Below, in pieces: positions 54,102 through 62,638 of a DNA stretch of 64,000 nt. This DNA is from an uncultured Desulfobacterales bacterium (GTDB lineage Bacteria; Desulfobacterota; Desulfobacteria; Desulfobacterales; JAHEIW01): assembly GCA_947259495.1 (NCBI GenBank), contig CAMYLV010000010.1, positions 97,513 to 161,512 of the forward strand, read 5' to 3'. The position numbers were made by a program, and so were the translations under genes. Under the pieces are notes generated by a model. It saw only the letters and a program-made list of their open reading frames with translations, was not told the origin of the DNA and did no database searches. Numbering within the stretch: the first letter of the stretch is position 1; every line of letters starts with the position of its first letter.

Positions 54102-54803
54102 ATGCTGAAAAATGAGCTTATATTAAAAAATCCCCTGCGGCGAATGGGTTATAAAAGTGACGATATCCTCAATAAGGGTGAATTTGGGGCGGTAATGGCC
54201 CGCGCCGGTGTCGGCAAAACCGCCTTTCTCGTACAACTGGCCTTGAACAGCATGCTCAGAGAAAAAAAGGTTCTGCATATCAGCCTCAATGATCCTGTAA
54301 AAAAAGTCAGCCTATGGTACAAAGAAGTGTTTAGCCGCATTACAACCCATTATCATATCTTGCAGGGTGCTCAGCTGTGGGAAAAGGTTCTGCCCCATCG
54401 CTTTATAATGACGTTTCGCGTCGAAGGGTTCAGTGTCCCGAAACTCGAAGAACGGCTCACTGATCTGATCGAACAAGATATTTTTAAGCCAGATGCGATG
54501 ATCATCGATGGCGTGCCCTTCGAGGACCCGATCCATCAGGATCTGGCTGACCTAAAGAACCTTGCAGCGCAACAGGGCATGCAGGTGTGGTTTGCCATTC
54601 GAACCCATCGCCACGAAGAACCCGGCCCGAACGGAACACCGTCGCAGCTGATAAATGTGGCTGATTTGTTTGAAGTCGTCATCCAGCTGGTGCCGGTGGG
54701 AAAACACATTCAGATAAAGGCCTTTAAGGGCCCCGGTTCCAGTGGAGATCAACCCGATTTGATGCTTGACCCCGCCACCATGCTGATTCAGGATCAAACC
54801 TGA
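54102..54803 (+). CDS. RecA/KaiC-like P-loop ATPase
   Basis: 233 residues from ATG at 54102, where AAAGGA stands upstream; an open frame reaches back to 53937. Walker A is ARAGVGKTAFLVQLAL (about residues 32-45). Walker B is DAMIIDGVPFED (about 130), and a sensor-like AIRTHR segment follows. The fold is the RecA/KaiC type with a short N-terminal cap. I recognise no named subfamily. It lies 65 bases before, and convergent with, the ribbon-helix-helix gene at 54882-55037, and about 230 bases after fusA. Confidence 0.72.
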   Translation: MLKNELILKNPLRRMGYKSDDILNKGEFGAVMARAGVGKTAFLVQLALNSMLREKKVLHISLNDPVKKVSLWYKEVFSRITTHYHILQGAQLWEKVLPHRFIMTFRVEGFSVPKLEERLTDLIEQDIFKPDAMIIDGVPFEDPIHQDLADLKNLAAQQGMQVWFAIRTHRHEEPGPNGTPSQLINVADLFEVVIQLVPVGKHIQIKAFKGPGSSGDQPDLMLDPATMLIQDQT

Positions 54804-54881
54804 AATACGGCTGACGTCACCCCGATCTCACTTGACACCTTTTTTTGGAAAAAAATCTTCTCATCTATTTTCATGCAAATT

Positions 54882-55037
54882 TCAGGAATTGGTTTTCTGC
54901 TTATACTTTCGACAAATATCCCTGATCGCCTCCTCCAATAGGTCGCCCAGGGACTTTTCCGTATCAACGGCAAGGTGCTTGAGGGCTTTGATTCGATCGG
55001 AGTCAATCCGGGTGGAGAATATTTTCTTTTGGCCCAT
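54882..55037 (-). CDS. small ribbon-helix-helix protein (RHH copy 2)
   Basis: 51 residues from the ATG at 55037; the frame extends 13 codons upstream with two more ATGs and no clear ribosome site. It is a close paralogue of the 24888-25034 protein, sharing FSTRID, KALKHLAVD, KSLG and LLEEAI. The beta strand plus two helices fit a ribbon-helix-helix DNA-binding dimer. No toxin adjoins. Confidence 0.75.
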   Translation of the reverse strand: MGQKKIFSTRIDSDRIKALKHLAVDTEKSLGDLLEEAIRDICRKYKQKTNS

Positions 55038-55267
55038 GTAAAAGGATAACATTCTTTTATCCCGCATAACAAGCATTAATTGCCAACAACTACGAATTAA
55101 AGAATTATTTATATATAGAAATATTTATATAAATCATTTAACTGTGATAGTATCCGCCACTCCCAAAATGATACATTTGGATTGTCGTTCGTCAAAAATT
55201 GAAAGCTACGGGGAAGACGCCTTTATATTGACGCGCAGAAAGCTGTTGGAAAAACCTAACACACCAC

Positions 55268-55312
55268 ATAAAAAAAGGGTTGCAAGTTATTGTAATTTCT
55301 TGCAAACCCTTT
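55268..55312 (-). terminator. terminator of the tRNA-Gly/tRNA-Cys transcript
   Basis: On the minus strand, arms AAAGGGTTTGCAAG and CTTGCAACCCTTT (one bulge) are followed by a run of T. The hairpin is just after tRNA-Cys and closes the pgsA/tRNA transcript. Confidence 0.85.
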
Positions 55313-55321
55313 AATATCAAC

Positions 55322-55396
55322 TGGAGGCGGCAGTCAGAGTCGAACTGACGAATTGCGGTTTTGCAGACCGCTGCCTTACCACTTGGCTATGCCGCC
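55322..55396 (-). tRNA. tRNA-Cys (anticodon GCA)
   Basis: A 72-base cloverleaf with acceptor GGCGGCA/TGCCGCC, anticodon loop CTGCAAA (GCA at 55362-55364), T loop TTCGACT and an encoded CCA. It follows tRNA-Gly by 7 bases. Confidence 0.96.
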
Positions 55397-55403
55397 TAAA
55401 AAA

Positions 55404-55478
55404 TGGAGCGGGAAACGGGATTTGAACCCGCGACTTCGACCTTGGCAAGGTCGCACTCTACCACTGAGTTATTCCCGC
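55404..55478 (-). tRNA. tRNA-Gly (anticodon GCC)
   Basis: A 72-base cloverleaf with acceptor GCGGGAA/TTCCCGC, anticodon loop TTGCCAA (GCC at 55444-55446), T loop TTCAAAT and an encoded CCA. It follows pgsA by about 50 bases. Confidence 0.96.
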
Positions 55479-55531
55479 TCTTGTAAACGTTATTTTTTAG
55501 CCAGTAAACAGCATTTTGTCAACAAAAAAGC

Positions 55532-56089
55532 TCAGCCCTGCAAAAGACTTCTGGAGCGGACGAAATAGTCCACCCCCGACCAGATGGTGAACACCAGTGC
55601 CCCCCATAAAAATAAATTACCGATGGCCTGTACATTGAGGCCAAAAAATGGAAAGTGGATCATCAAAGGAATACTGGCTGCGATCTGAAAGCCGGTTTTG
55701 TATTTTCCCAAATTGGATGCGGACAGATCCTCGCCCTTTTCGGCGATGATATTACGCAAACCGGTTACGGCCAGTTCGCGGCCAATAATAATGCAGACCA
55801 TCCAGGCCGGAACCCAGTCCAGGGCGGCCAGCATGATGAAAGCCGATGAAACCAGCAGCTTGTCGGCAACCGGGTCCATAACCTTGCCGAGGGTGGTCAC
55901 CAGGTTTCTTTTGCGGGCGTAAAAGCCATCCAGATAATCGGTAATGGCGGCAGCACTGAACACCATGGCGGCGATAAAGGTACAAATGCGGTTGGGAAAC
56001 AGCAGCAGAATAATAATAATTGGTACCGCTGCAATGCGAAAAAGTGTCAGCTGATTGGGGCCACTGAATAAATTTTGGATATTTGCCAT
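55532..56089 (-). CDS. pgsA: phosphatidylglycerophosphate synthase
   Basis: This 185-residue membrane enzyme joins CDP-diacylglycerol and glycerol-3-phosphate. The CDP-alcohol phosphatidyltransferase signature is complete: DGFYARKRNLVTTLGKVMDP, followed by VAD (DGxxAR...GxxxDxxxD). About four to five transmembrane helices surround it. The tRNA-Gly and tRNA-Cys genes follow in the same order as in E. coli pgsA-glyW-cysT. The next pathway enzyme, PgpA, is broken at 7692-8133. Confidence 0.92.
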   Translation of the reverse strand: MANIQNLFSGPNQLTLFRIAAVPIIIILLLFPNRICTFIAAMVFSAAAITDYLDGFYARKRNLVTTLGKVMDPVADKLLVSSAFIMLAALDWVPAWMVCIIIGRELAVTGLRNIIAEKGEDLSASNLGKYKTGFQIAASIPLMIHFPFFGLNVQAIGNLFLWGALVFTIWSGVDYFVRSRSLLQG

Positions 56090-56107
56090 GAAATTTTTAA
56101 TCGCGCT

Positions 56108-56374
56108 TTAGGTTTCTTTGGTTTGACGGGCAGTATATTGGTCCCGGCAGGCCTTGCTGCAAAAATACAGGTCGTTTCCGTTTATATTCAAATGGACAGC
56201 ATTGCGTCGCGGAAAATAAGCTTCACAAAACGGATCCTTGATCATGACATCATCGATCTGTCCGTCTTTCTGGGTGGAGACGTTTTTCTTGGGGCGGCTA
56301 TCTGGAAACATCCAAGTCTTCATTGAACGGTACAATAAATAACCCACCCCGAAAAGTATTAAAAATTTGATCAT
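56108..56374 (-). CDS. small membrane-anchored metal-binding protein (PP0621-like)
   Basis: This 88-residue protein has one N-terminal helix (about 2-18) and a short cytosolic or periplasmic domain with Cys50 (KDPFCEAYFP), then Cys72 and Cys76 (LYFCSKACRDQY). The CxxxC and upstream Cys recall YHS/TRASH metal sites and the PP0621 family. The ATG overlaps the folK stop by four bases (ATGA), so they are translationally coupled. Function is unknown. Confidence 0.72.
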   Translation of the reverse strand: MIKFLILFGVGYLLYRSMKTWMFPDSRPKKNVSTQKDGQIDDVMIKDPFCEAYFPRRNAVHLNINGNDLYFCSKACRDQYTARQTKET

Positions 56375-56871
56375 TGATATTCGATCACTCTTTGTTCATC
56401 TTCCTCCAGTCGATCCAGCAAGGATTGCATGTCCTTTTTCAATAGCGGATGAATGATAGTTGGATCTATATCACAAATCGGCTTTAAGACAAAACGCCGT
56501 TGGTGCATACGCGGATGCGGCACCACCAGACGTTCTGAATCAATGATGCGATCGTCAAAGAAAATGATATCAAGATCCAGAATTCGCGGGCCATACCGAA
56601 TCGCATCCCGCATGCGCCCGGCAACACGCTGGGCGGTTTCAATTTGATCGAGCAATTGAAACGGATCATGTGCGGTCTCAAGTTTGACTATCATATTGAT
56701 AAACCAGTCCTGAGCTTCATAATCCACCGGTTCGGTCATATAAATGCGGGATTGCGCAAGTACCCGGGACTTGTCGGGTTCGGTAAGGGAAGCAATTCCC
56801 TTAAGGCAATTTTGCAACCGGTCTCCCATATTGGAGCCAACCGAAATATATGCAATATGTATGTCTACCAT
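56371..56871 (-). CDS. folK: 2-amino-4-hydroxy-6-hydroxymethyldihydropteridine diphosphokinase
   Basis: This 166-residue enzyme transfers pyrophosphate to hydroxymethylpterin in folate synthesis. The N-terminal ISVGSNMGDRLQNCLKGIA motif, EPVDYEAQDWFINMIVKLET and RYGPRILDLDIIFFDD with the ATP/Mg acidic residues are all present, as is HPRMHQRRFVLKPICDI. Length is normal. It stands between dapF and the small metal-binding protein on the same strand. Confidence 0.92.
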   Translation of the reverse strand: MVDIHIAYISVGSNMGDRLQNCLKGIASLTEPDKSRVLAQSRIYMTEPVDYEAQDWFINMIVKLETAHDPFQLLDQIETAQRVAGRMRDAIRYGPRILDLDIIFFDDRIIDSERLVVPHPRMHQRRFVLKPICDIDPTIIHPLLKKDMQSLLDRLEEDEQRVIEYQ

Positions 56872-56957
56872 TTGAAAGCGCCGTTTTAAAACCAGCTGGT
56901 TCGATTTTAAGATGCATTACGGGTCTATAACGATCTGGATGGTTGAAAGTTTTGTTT

Positions 56958-57782
56958 TTATTTCCAGGCCTCCGCCTGAAGCTCACCCTTATAAATAATG
57001 CGGGCATCGCCCTCCATGTGAACATTGCTAAATTGGCCGCCTTTGACGTCGAAATGAATGGTCAGGTACACGCCGCTGTGCGTTTTAACATTTACCGGTG
57101 AATTCATGTTAAACCGGCTGGCTGAAATAATCGCACTGGCAACGGCGCCGGTTCCGCAAGCCAGAGTTTCGTCTTCAACGCCCCTTTCGTAAGTGCGGAT
57201 CTTAATTGAATGGTCTTTGCTGCGCTGGACGAAATTTGCATTGGTTCCGGCCGGCGCGAAGGTTTGATGAAGGCGAATTTCACGGCCCAGGGAAACAACA
57301 TCTACATCATCAACCTGCTCCACCATTACAACAACGTGCGGAACGCCGGTATCGATACTGCTGATTTCCAGTGTCTGATTCGACAACTTCAGCGGATAGG
57401 TGAGTTTAAGGTCTGATGGTTCCGGCATCAGTACCCTCACGCGGTCCTTGTTAATCTGGGCACTAACCACGCCGGCCTCGGTTTCAAATGACAAAGAGGT
57501 TCCGGCAATGCCGGTCACATGAGCAAACCGCGCAGCACAGCGGGCGCCGTTTCCACACATTTCAGCTTTGCTGCCGTCAGAATTAAAAAATCGCCAGCGA
57601 AAATCATGAGCCTCGGAAGTTTCAATTAGAATGAGCCCATCGGCCCCGACCGACATTTTCCGCCGGCAGACGCCGGCAATGAAGCCGGTCAAATCATTGT
57701 GGTTGACCTTCTTATCACGGTTGTCGATGATAATAAAATCATTGCCGGCCCCGCTCATTTTAAAAAAGGGTATCGGGTTCAT
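56958..57782 (-). CDS. dapF: diaminopimelate epimerase
   Basis: This 274-residue enzyme interconverts LL- and meso-diaminopimelate for lysine and peptidoglycan. Both catalytic Cys are present: Cys76 in EMCGNGARC and Cys209 in LACGTGAVAS. The N-terminal FFKMSGAGNDFIIID block is canonical. It follows lysA by about 60 bases on the same strand. Confidence 0.95.
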   Translation of the reverse strand: MNPIPFFKMSGAGNDFIIIDNRDKKVNHNDLTGFIAGVCRRKMSVGADGLILIETSEAHDFRWRFFNSDGSKAEMCGNGARCAARFAHVTGIAGTSLSFETEAGVVSAQINKDRVRVLMPEPSDLKLTYPLKLSNQTLEISSIDTGVPHVVVMVEQVDDVDVVSLGREIRLHQTFAPAGTNANFVQRSKDHSIKIRTYERGVEDETLACGTGAVASAIISASRFNMNSPVNVKTHSGVYLTIHFDVKGGQFSNVHMEGDARIIYKGELQAEAWK

Positions 57783-57843
57783 ATGTTTCCTCAGTCAAAC
57801 ATCCAGGCCGAAGCTGCCCAAAGTAATTTACAAAACACGGTCC

Positions 57844-59106
57844 CTAGTCATCCAAAAAAGGCGGAAGAGACTCACCGCGAATTAGATCCGCATAAGTTTC
57901 TCTTTGCTTGACAACGTGGTATTGGTCATTTTTAACCATCACTTCCGCAACTCTGGGACGCGAACAGTAATTTGAAGACATCACAAAGCCGTAAGCACCG
58001 GTGCTCATGACCGCCAGAAGATCACCACCGGTCACATCGGCCAGGTTGCGGTCAAGGGCCAAAAAATCGCCGCTTTCACAAATCGGTCCGACGACATCGG
58101 CCACCGTAAACGATGTATCCAAACGCACGACGGGCTCAATTGCATGAAAGGCATTGTAAAGCGTCGGGCGCAACAGGTCGTTCATTCCGGCATCCACGAT
58201 AATAAATTGCTTGTCTTGGCCGGCTTTGTTATACAGCACTCGTGTTACCAGAATACCGGCATTGCCGACCAATACTCTTCCCGGCTCCAGAATGAGGGAT
58301 ACGGCCATGTCTTCAAGGCTCTTCAAGAAGGCTTTCGCATATTCTTTTAAAGACGGGGGACTCTCATCGCCATAGGTAATGCCCAGGCCGCCACCCATAT
58401 CGATATACTTGATATCAATACCCATTTCAGATTTTAGGCGTATCATTAAAGACTTAACGCTTTTCAGCGCATCTTCAAAAGGTCCGGCTTCGGTTATCTG
58501 AGAGCCAATATGACAATCGATCCCGATAACTTCAATATGCTCAAGTCCGGAAGCCAGCCGGTATCCTTCGATGGCAGCTTCGGTGTCGATGCCGAATTTA
58601 TTTTTTTTGAGGCCCGTAGAAATATACGGATGGGTTTTTGGATCGACATCCGGATTGACGCGGATGGCAACCCGTGCCCGTCGATTTAATCTTCCGGCAC
58701 GCTGGTCAATTAATTTCAGCTCATCTACGGATTCCAGATTAAACATTAAGATTCCTGCTTTTAGGGCATCGTCAATTTCATCAATGCGTTTGCCCACACC
58801 GGAGTAGACGATCCGGTCGGGCGCAAAACCGGCCTGGCGTCCGCGGTAAAGCTCTCCGCCCGATACGATGTCAAGACCACACCCGCTGGCAGCAAATAAT
58901 TTCAAGATCGCTAAATTAGTGTTTGCTTTGGCAGAAAAGCAAACCAAATGGTCAATTCCCTCAAAGGCCTCTTGGAAAGCCTTGAGATGGCGGGTCAGGG
59001 TCGCATGGCTGTATAAATAAAACGGTGTGCCGACCGCGGCTGCAATTGTTTGCACCGGGACATCTTCGCAGTATAATTGATTTTCGCGATAGGTGAAATG
59101 ATGCAT
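57844..59106 (-). CDS. lysA: diaminopimelate decarboxylase
   Basis: This 420-residue PLP enzyme makes lysine from meso-diaminopimelate. The Schiff-base Lys60 is in CFSAKANTN. HIGSQ, the phosphate-binding GGGLGITY, EPGR and the second-domain GPICESGDFLA are all present. It sits between the small lipoprotein and dapF, a usual gram-negative lysine cluster. Confidence 0.95.
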   Translation of the reverse strand: MHHFTYRENQLYCEDVPVQTIAAAVGTPFYLYSHATLTRHLKAFQEAFEGIDHLVCFSAKANTNLAILKLFAASGCGLDIVSGGELYRGRQAGFAPDRIVYSGVGKRIDEIDDALKAGILMFNLESVDELKLIDQRAGRLNRRARVAIRVNPDVDPKTHPYISTGLKKNKFGIDTEAAIEGYRLASGLEHIEVIGIDCHIGSQITEAGPFEDALKSVKSLMIRLKSEMGIDIKYIDMGGGLGITYGDESPPSLKEYAKAFLKSLEDMAVSLILEPGRVLVGNAGILVTRVLYNKAGQDKQFIIVDAGMNDLLRPTLYNAFHAIEPVVRLDTSFTVADVVGPICESGDFLALDRNLADVTGGDLLAVMSTGAYGFVMSSNYCSRPRVAEVMVKNDQYHVVKQRETYADLIRGESLPPFLDD

Positions 59107-59158
59107 ATTCTTCCCTGAATGACGTTAATCGTTGTTCGTTACCTGATTGAGTTGTCAC

Positions 59159-59656
59159 TCAATCAGGTGAAAGGTCGAATTCAACGGTGTTTGAATCCTT
59201 GCCGCCGATTCCGTATTCATCGAACACGATCACTTTATAAATGTAACGATAGCCGGGATCGATCGTCTCTGTAAAACTAAGCGTTCTGGGTTCTGATTTT
59301 TCAGATGGTTTTTCATGGATCGGGATCTCAGCCACCGCCACAAAACGGATCGGACATGTTTCACAGCCAATTTCTGCGTCAGACTGCGCAGCACGAAACA
59401 CCTTAATCGCCGCCGGGGCAGAAGCGCTGACCCCTGCTGTGCCCGGAAGCGTCCAGCTGAGTTCGACAACGTCACCTTGAATTGTGTGTTGCAGATCTTG
59501 AACCACCGGTGGCAATGGTCGCCTCGGTGGCCGTGGCGGACCTTTTTTACCACAGCCCAACCACACAAAGCTTAAACCACCGAGCAGCACTATTAAAACC
59601 AGCGACCATTTGTGATGAAGACAAACTCCCGTATGTATGCGGGCACATTTAATCAT
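59159..59656 (-). CDS. small lipoprotein with fibronectin-III-like domain
   Basis: The protein has 165 residues. A signal segment ends in a lipobox WLGC (about Cys35), followed by GKKGPPRPPRRPLPP, a Pro-rich linker as in LptM-type lipoproteins. The rest (about 50-165) looks like a fibronectin type III beta sandwich (VVELSWTLPG, then GYRYIYKVIVFDEYG). It lies 5 bases after argH and about 50 bases before lysA, the position where LPS-transport lipoprotein lptM (yifL) often precedes lysA. LptM itself is shorter, so the FN3 domain is an addition. Confidence 0.75.
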   Translation of the reverse strand: MIKCARIHTGVCLHHKWSLVLIVLLGGLSFVWLGCGKKGPPRPPRRPLPPVVQDLQHTIQGDVVELSWTLPGTAGVSASAPAAIKVFRAAQSDAEIGCETCPIRFVAVAEIPIHEKPSEKSEPRTLSFTETIDPGYRYIYKVIVFDEYGIGGKDSNTVEFDLSPD

Positions 59657-59661
59657 GGCGC

Positions 59662-61044
59662 CTAACTATTTTTCAGCTTCTTTTCGGCAGTTTTTATCGC
59701 GGCCTTAACGGCCCGGGTCGCCGTACCGCCGATCGTGGTTCGCCGATCGATCATCTGTTGGGTTGTCAGAAAATCGAAAATCTCCGCTTCGATGTGGGGT
59801 GAAAATTGCTGCAATTCCGCCAGCGAAAGCGCATGAATTTCTTTGCGGTTGCGAACGGCATAGCTTACAATCTGGCCGACACAATGGTGCGCCTCTCTGA
59901 AAGGCATACCTTTGGTTACCAGATAATCAGCCATGTCGGTCGCATTGAGATATCCTTCGCCGGCCGCCGCTTGCATGTTTGTTTTGTTGAACTTGATCTT
60001 CGGAAGCAATTGAACGATTATTTCAACACAGGCGCTCAGGATATCGGCCGCATCAAAAAGAAGTGCTTTATCCTCCTGCATATCGCGGTTATATGACAGC
60101 GGCAAAGATTTCATTAATGTCAACATGGCCATCAGGTTTCCGAATACGCGTCCGGTTTTGCCCCTTACCAGTTCAGCAACATCGGGATTTTTTTTCTGAG
60201 GCATGATACTGCTGCCGGTGGCGAAGGCATCAGGCAGCTCGATGAAGCTAAATTCAGTTGAAGACCAGATGATCAGCTCCTCCGACAATCGGCTTAAGTG
60301 CATCATACAAATACTGGCAGCCGATAAAAATTCGATCATAAAATCACGATCGGCCACTGAATCCATGCTGTTGGCTGAGACTTTTTTAAACCCGAGCAAT
60401 TCGGCCGTATATTTTCTGTCAATGGGATGCGGCGTGCCGGCAAGCGCCGCGCTGCCTAAAGGCATGACATTGATGCGCGCTAAGCAATCTTGCAGGCGTT
60501 CCGTATCCCTTGCAAACATTTCATAATAGGCCATCAGATGATGTGCCAGCAGAACCGGCTGTGCCCGCTGAAGATGGGTGTAGCCCGGCAACACCGTCTT
60601 GATATGGCTCTTGGCCACATGGACCACAACCTTTTGCAGTTGTCCCAGAAGCTGGATGATCGAAGCGACCGTATCCCTCAGATACAGGCGCACGTCCAGC
60701 GCCACCTGGTCGTTGCGACTTCTGGCGGTATGCAGTTTCTGGGCGACATTGCCCACAATCTCCGCCAGCCGGGATTCGATATGTGTATGAATATCCTCCA
60801 GCGCGTCATGGTAGTGAAATGTTTGGGCATCAATTTCTTGTTTGATTTTTTTAAGACCGGCCGCCAATTCCCCGGCCTCTTTGGCAGAGATGATGCCGGC
60901 CTTTGCCAGGGTTTTGCAATGCGCAATACTGCCCTGAATATCATAGGCATATAGTCGCCGGTCAACATCGATTGAGGACGTAAATGTTTCGACAATTTTC
61001 GCGGTTTTTTCTTTAAACCGACCGGCCCAGAGTTTTTCTGACAT
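59662..61044 (-). CDS. argH: argininosuccinate lyase
   Basis: This 460-residue enzyme splits argininosuccinate into arginine and fumarate. The start KLWAGRFKEKT, HTARSRNDQVALD, the conserved PGYTHLQRAQP block and the catalytic loop GSSIMPQKKNPD are present. Length is normal. It follows argG after about 220 bases on the same strand. Confidence 0.96.
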   Translation of the reverse strand: MSEKLWAGRFKEKTAKIVETFTSSIDVDRRLYAYDIQGSIAHCKTLAKAGIISAKEAGELAAGLKKIKQEIDAQTFHYHDALEDIHTHIESRLAEIVGNVAQKLHTARSRNDQVALDVRLYLRDTVASIIQLLGQLQKVVVHVAKSHIKTVLPGYTHLQRAQPVLLAHHLMAYYEMFARDTERLQDCLARINVMPLGSAALAGTPHPIDRKYTAELLGFKKVSANSMDSVADRDFMIEFLSAASICMMHLSRLSEELIIWSSTEFSFIELPDAFATGSSIMPQKKNPDVAELVRGKTGRVFGNLMAMLTLMKSLPLSYNRDMQEDKALLFDAADILSACVEIIVQLLPKIKFNKTNMQAAAGEGYLNATDMADYLVTKGMPFREAHHCVGQIVSYAVRNRKEIHALSLAELQQFSPHIEAEIFDFLTTQQMIDRRTTIGGTATRAVKAAIKTAEKKLKNS

Positions 61045-61134
61045 GGTTATCTCGGTATTGGGTATTCGGTATTGGTAATTCGTTATCCGTTATTTAAACA
61101 GGCGATCTTTAGAGTTTTAGGCGTTTTTTTATCA

Positions 61135-61189
61135 CGAAAACACGAAAATCATAAATCACGAAATTTTCCTTTTCCCTTTCGTGTTTTCG
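61135..61189. repeat. intergenic inverted repeat between argG and argH
   Basis: CGAAAACACGAAA (61135-61147) and TTTCGTGTTTTCG (61177-61189) are exact complements around a 29-base loop that itself repeats ATCACGAAA. The gap (61045-61266) holds nothing else. Confidence 0.7.
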
Positions 61190-61266
61190 CCCTTTTGTGC
61201 TTTCGTGGCTAAATTTTCCTATTTGGTTTCAACGCATGTGGTTTAGTAGTAAGTACAATCCAGCAC

Positions 61267-62469
61267 CTATTTTTCGACTAATTTTTGAATCCTTAATCTT
61301 AAAGCGTTTAAGCGGATAAAGCCTTCGGCATCTTTTTGGTTGTAAACCTGGTCATCTTCAAAGGTGGCGAAGTCTTTCCGATACAGAGAATGATCTGATT
61401 TGCGACCCAGAATGCGGCAGTTGCCTTTATACAATTCAAGACGCACGGTTCCGGACACATTCTGCTGAGTCATATCAATCATGTTTTGTAACAATTTCAT
61501 CTCAGGTGCAAACCAGAAGCCGTTGTACACCAGCTGCGCGTATTTGGGAATCAGAGAATCTCGCAGGTGAACGACCTCCCGATCCATGGTGATGGATTCC
61601 ATCGCTATGTGGGCGCTGCGCAAAATGGTGCCGCCGGGGGTTTCATAAATACCGCGGGATTTCATCCCCACAAATCGATTCTCAACCATATCCACCCGTC
61701 CGATACCGTGCTTGCCGCCATGGGCGTTTAAGGCCTTGAGCATATTCGCCGGCGTCAGTTCGTTTCCGTTTAGCTTGACCGGATTACCATTTTGAAATGT
61801 CAACTCGATGATTTCGGATTTATCCGGTGCCTGCCTGGGTGAAACAGTTAGTGTAAAAATGTCTTCAGGCGCTTCTGTCCATGGATCTTCAAGCATGCCG
61901 CCTTCATAACTGATATGCAACAGGTTGGAATCCGTGCTGTACGGTTTGTCATGGGTGGCTTGAACGTCGATACCATGCTTACCGGCAAAATCCATTAAGG
62001 CGGTGCGCGAATTTAAGTCCCACTCCCGCCAGGGAGCAATTACCTTGATGCCGGGATCAAGTGAAAGATAACCCAGTTCAAAACGAACCTGATCATTGCC
62101 TTTACCGGTGGCACCGTGACTGACGGCATCGGCTTTTTCATGGTGAGCAATTTCGATCTGGCGCTTTGCAATCAGCGGTCTGGCCAGAGAAGTTCCCAGT
62201 AAATACTGGCCCTCGTAAATGGCATTGGCACGAAAGGCCGGAAATACATAAGCGCTGACAAATTCCTCCGTCAGATCCTCAATATAAGCCTTGGCCGCTC
62301 CGGTTTTATAAGCATTATTCTTGATCTGTTCCAGATCGTCTGCCTGGCCGATAGCAGCCGAAAAGGTGACCACCTCACATTGATAGGTTTCAATAAGCCA
62401 CTTTAAAATAACCGATGTATCCAGCCCACCGGAATACGCCAGCACCACTTTGTTGATTTTAGCAGTCAA
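61267..62469 (-). CDS. argG: argininosuccinate synthase
   Basis: This 400-residue enzyme joins citrulline and aspartate with ATP. The N-type PPi motif [28 protein letters not shown] and the [11 protein letters not shown] block are present. It is the middle gene of the argF-argG-argH run. Confidence 0.96.
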   Translation of the reverse strand: MTAKINKVVLAYSGGLDTSVILKWLIETYQCEVVTFSAAIGQADDLEQIKNNAYKTGAAKAYIEDLTEEFVSAYVFPAFRANAIYEGQYLLGTSLARPLIAKRQIEIAHHEKADAVSHGATGKGNDQVRFELGYLSLDPGIKVIAPWREWDLNSRTALMDFAGKHGIDVQATHDKPYSTDSNLLHISYEGGMLEDPWTEAPEDIFTLTVSPRQAPDKSEIIELTFQNGNPVKLNGNELTPANMLKALNAHGGKHGIGRVDMVENRFVGMKSRGIYETPGGTILRSAHIAMESITMDREVVHLRDSLIPKYAQLVYNGFWFAPEMKLLQNMIDMTQQNVSGTVRLELYKGNCRILGRKSDHSLYRKDFATFEDDQVYNQKDAEGFIRLNALRLRIQKLVEK

Positions 62470-62504
62470 AATATATACCTCCGGTTAAGCGTTCTATCTT
62501 CTTC

Positions 62505-62638
62505 CTAAATTGAGCATTAGAATTCCATTTCAATAATAAGTGGTCGCTTTTTTAAATTTGAAACGCTCAATTTTGTACCTAAGTTGAGCCTTTGTCGAAG
62601 TTGCCGTTTTTTTAATTTGAAACGCTCAACTTAGGTGC
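62505..62638. repeat. direct and inverted repeats between argF and argG
   Basis: ACCTAAGTTGAGC (62577-62589) and GCTCAACTTAGGT (62624-62636) are an exact 13-bp inverted pair; the right arm overlaps the argF stop region. A unit TTTTTTAAATTTGAAACGCTCAA occurs twice in near identity (around 62548 and 62606). A further CCTAAATTGAGC lies at 62505-62516. The arrangement can fold as a hairpin in the argF-argG transcript. Confidence 0.75.
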
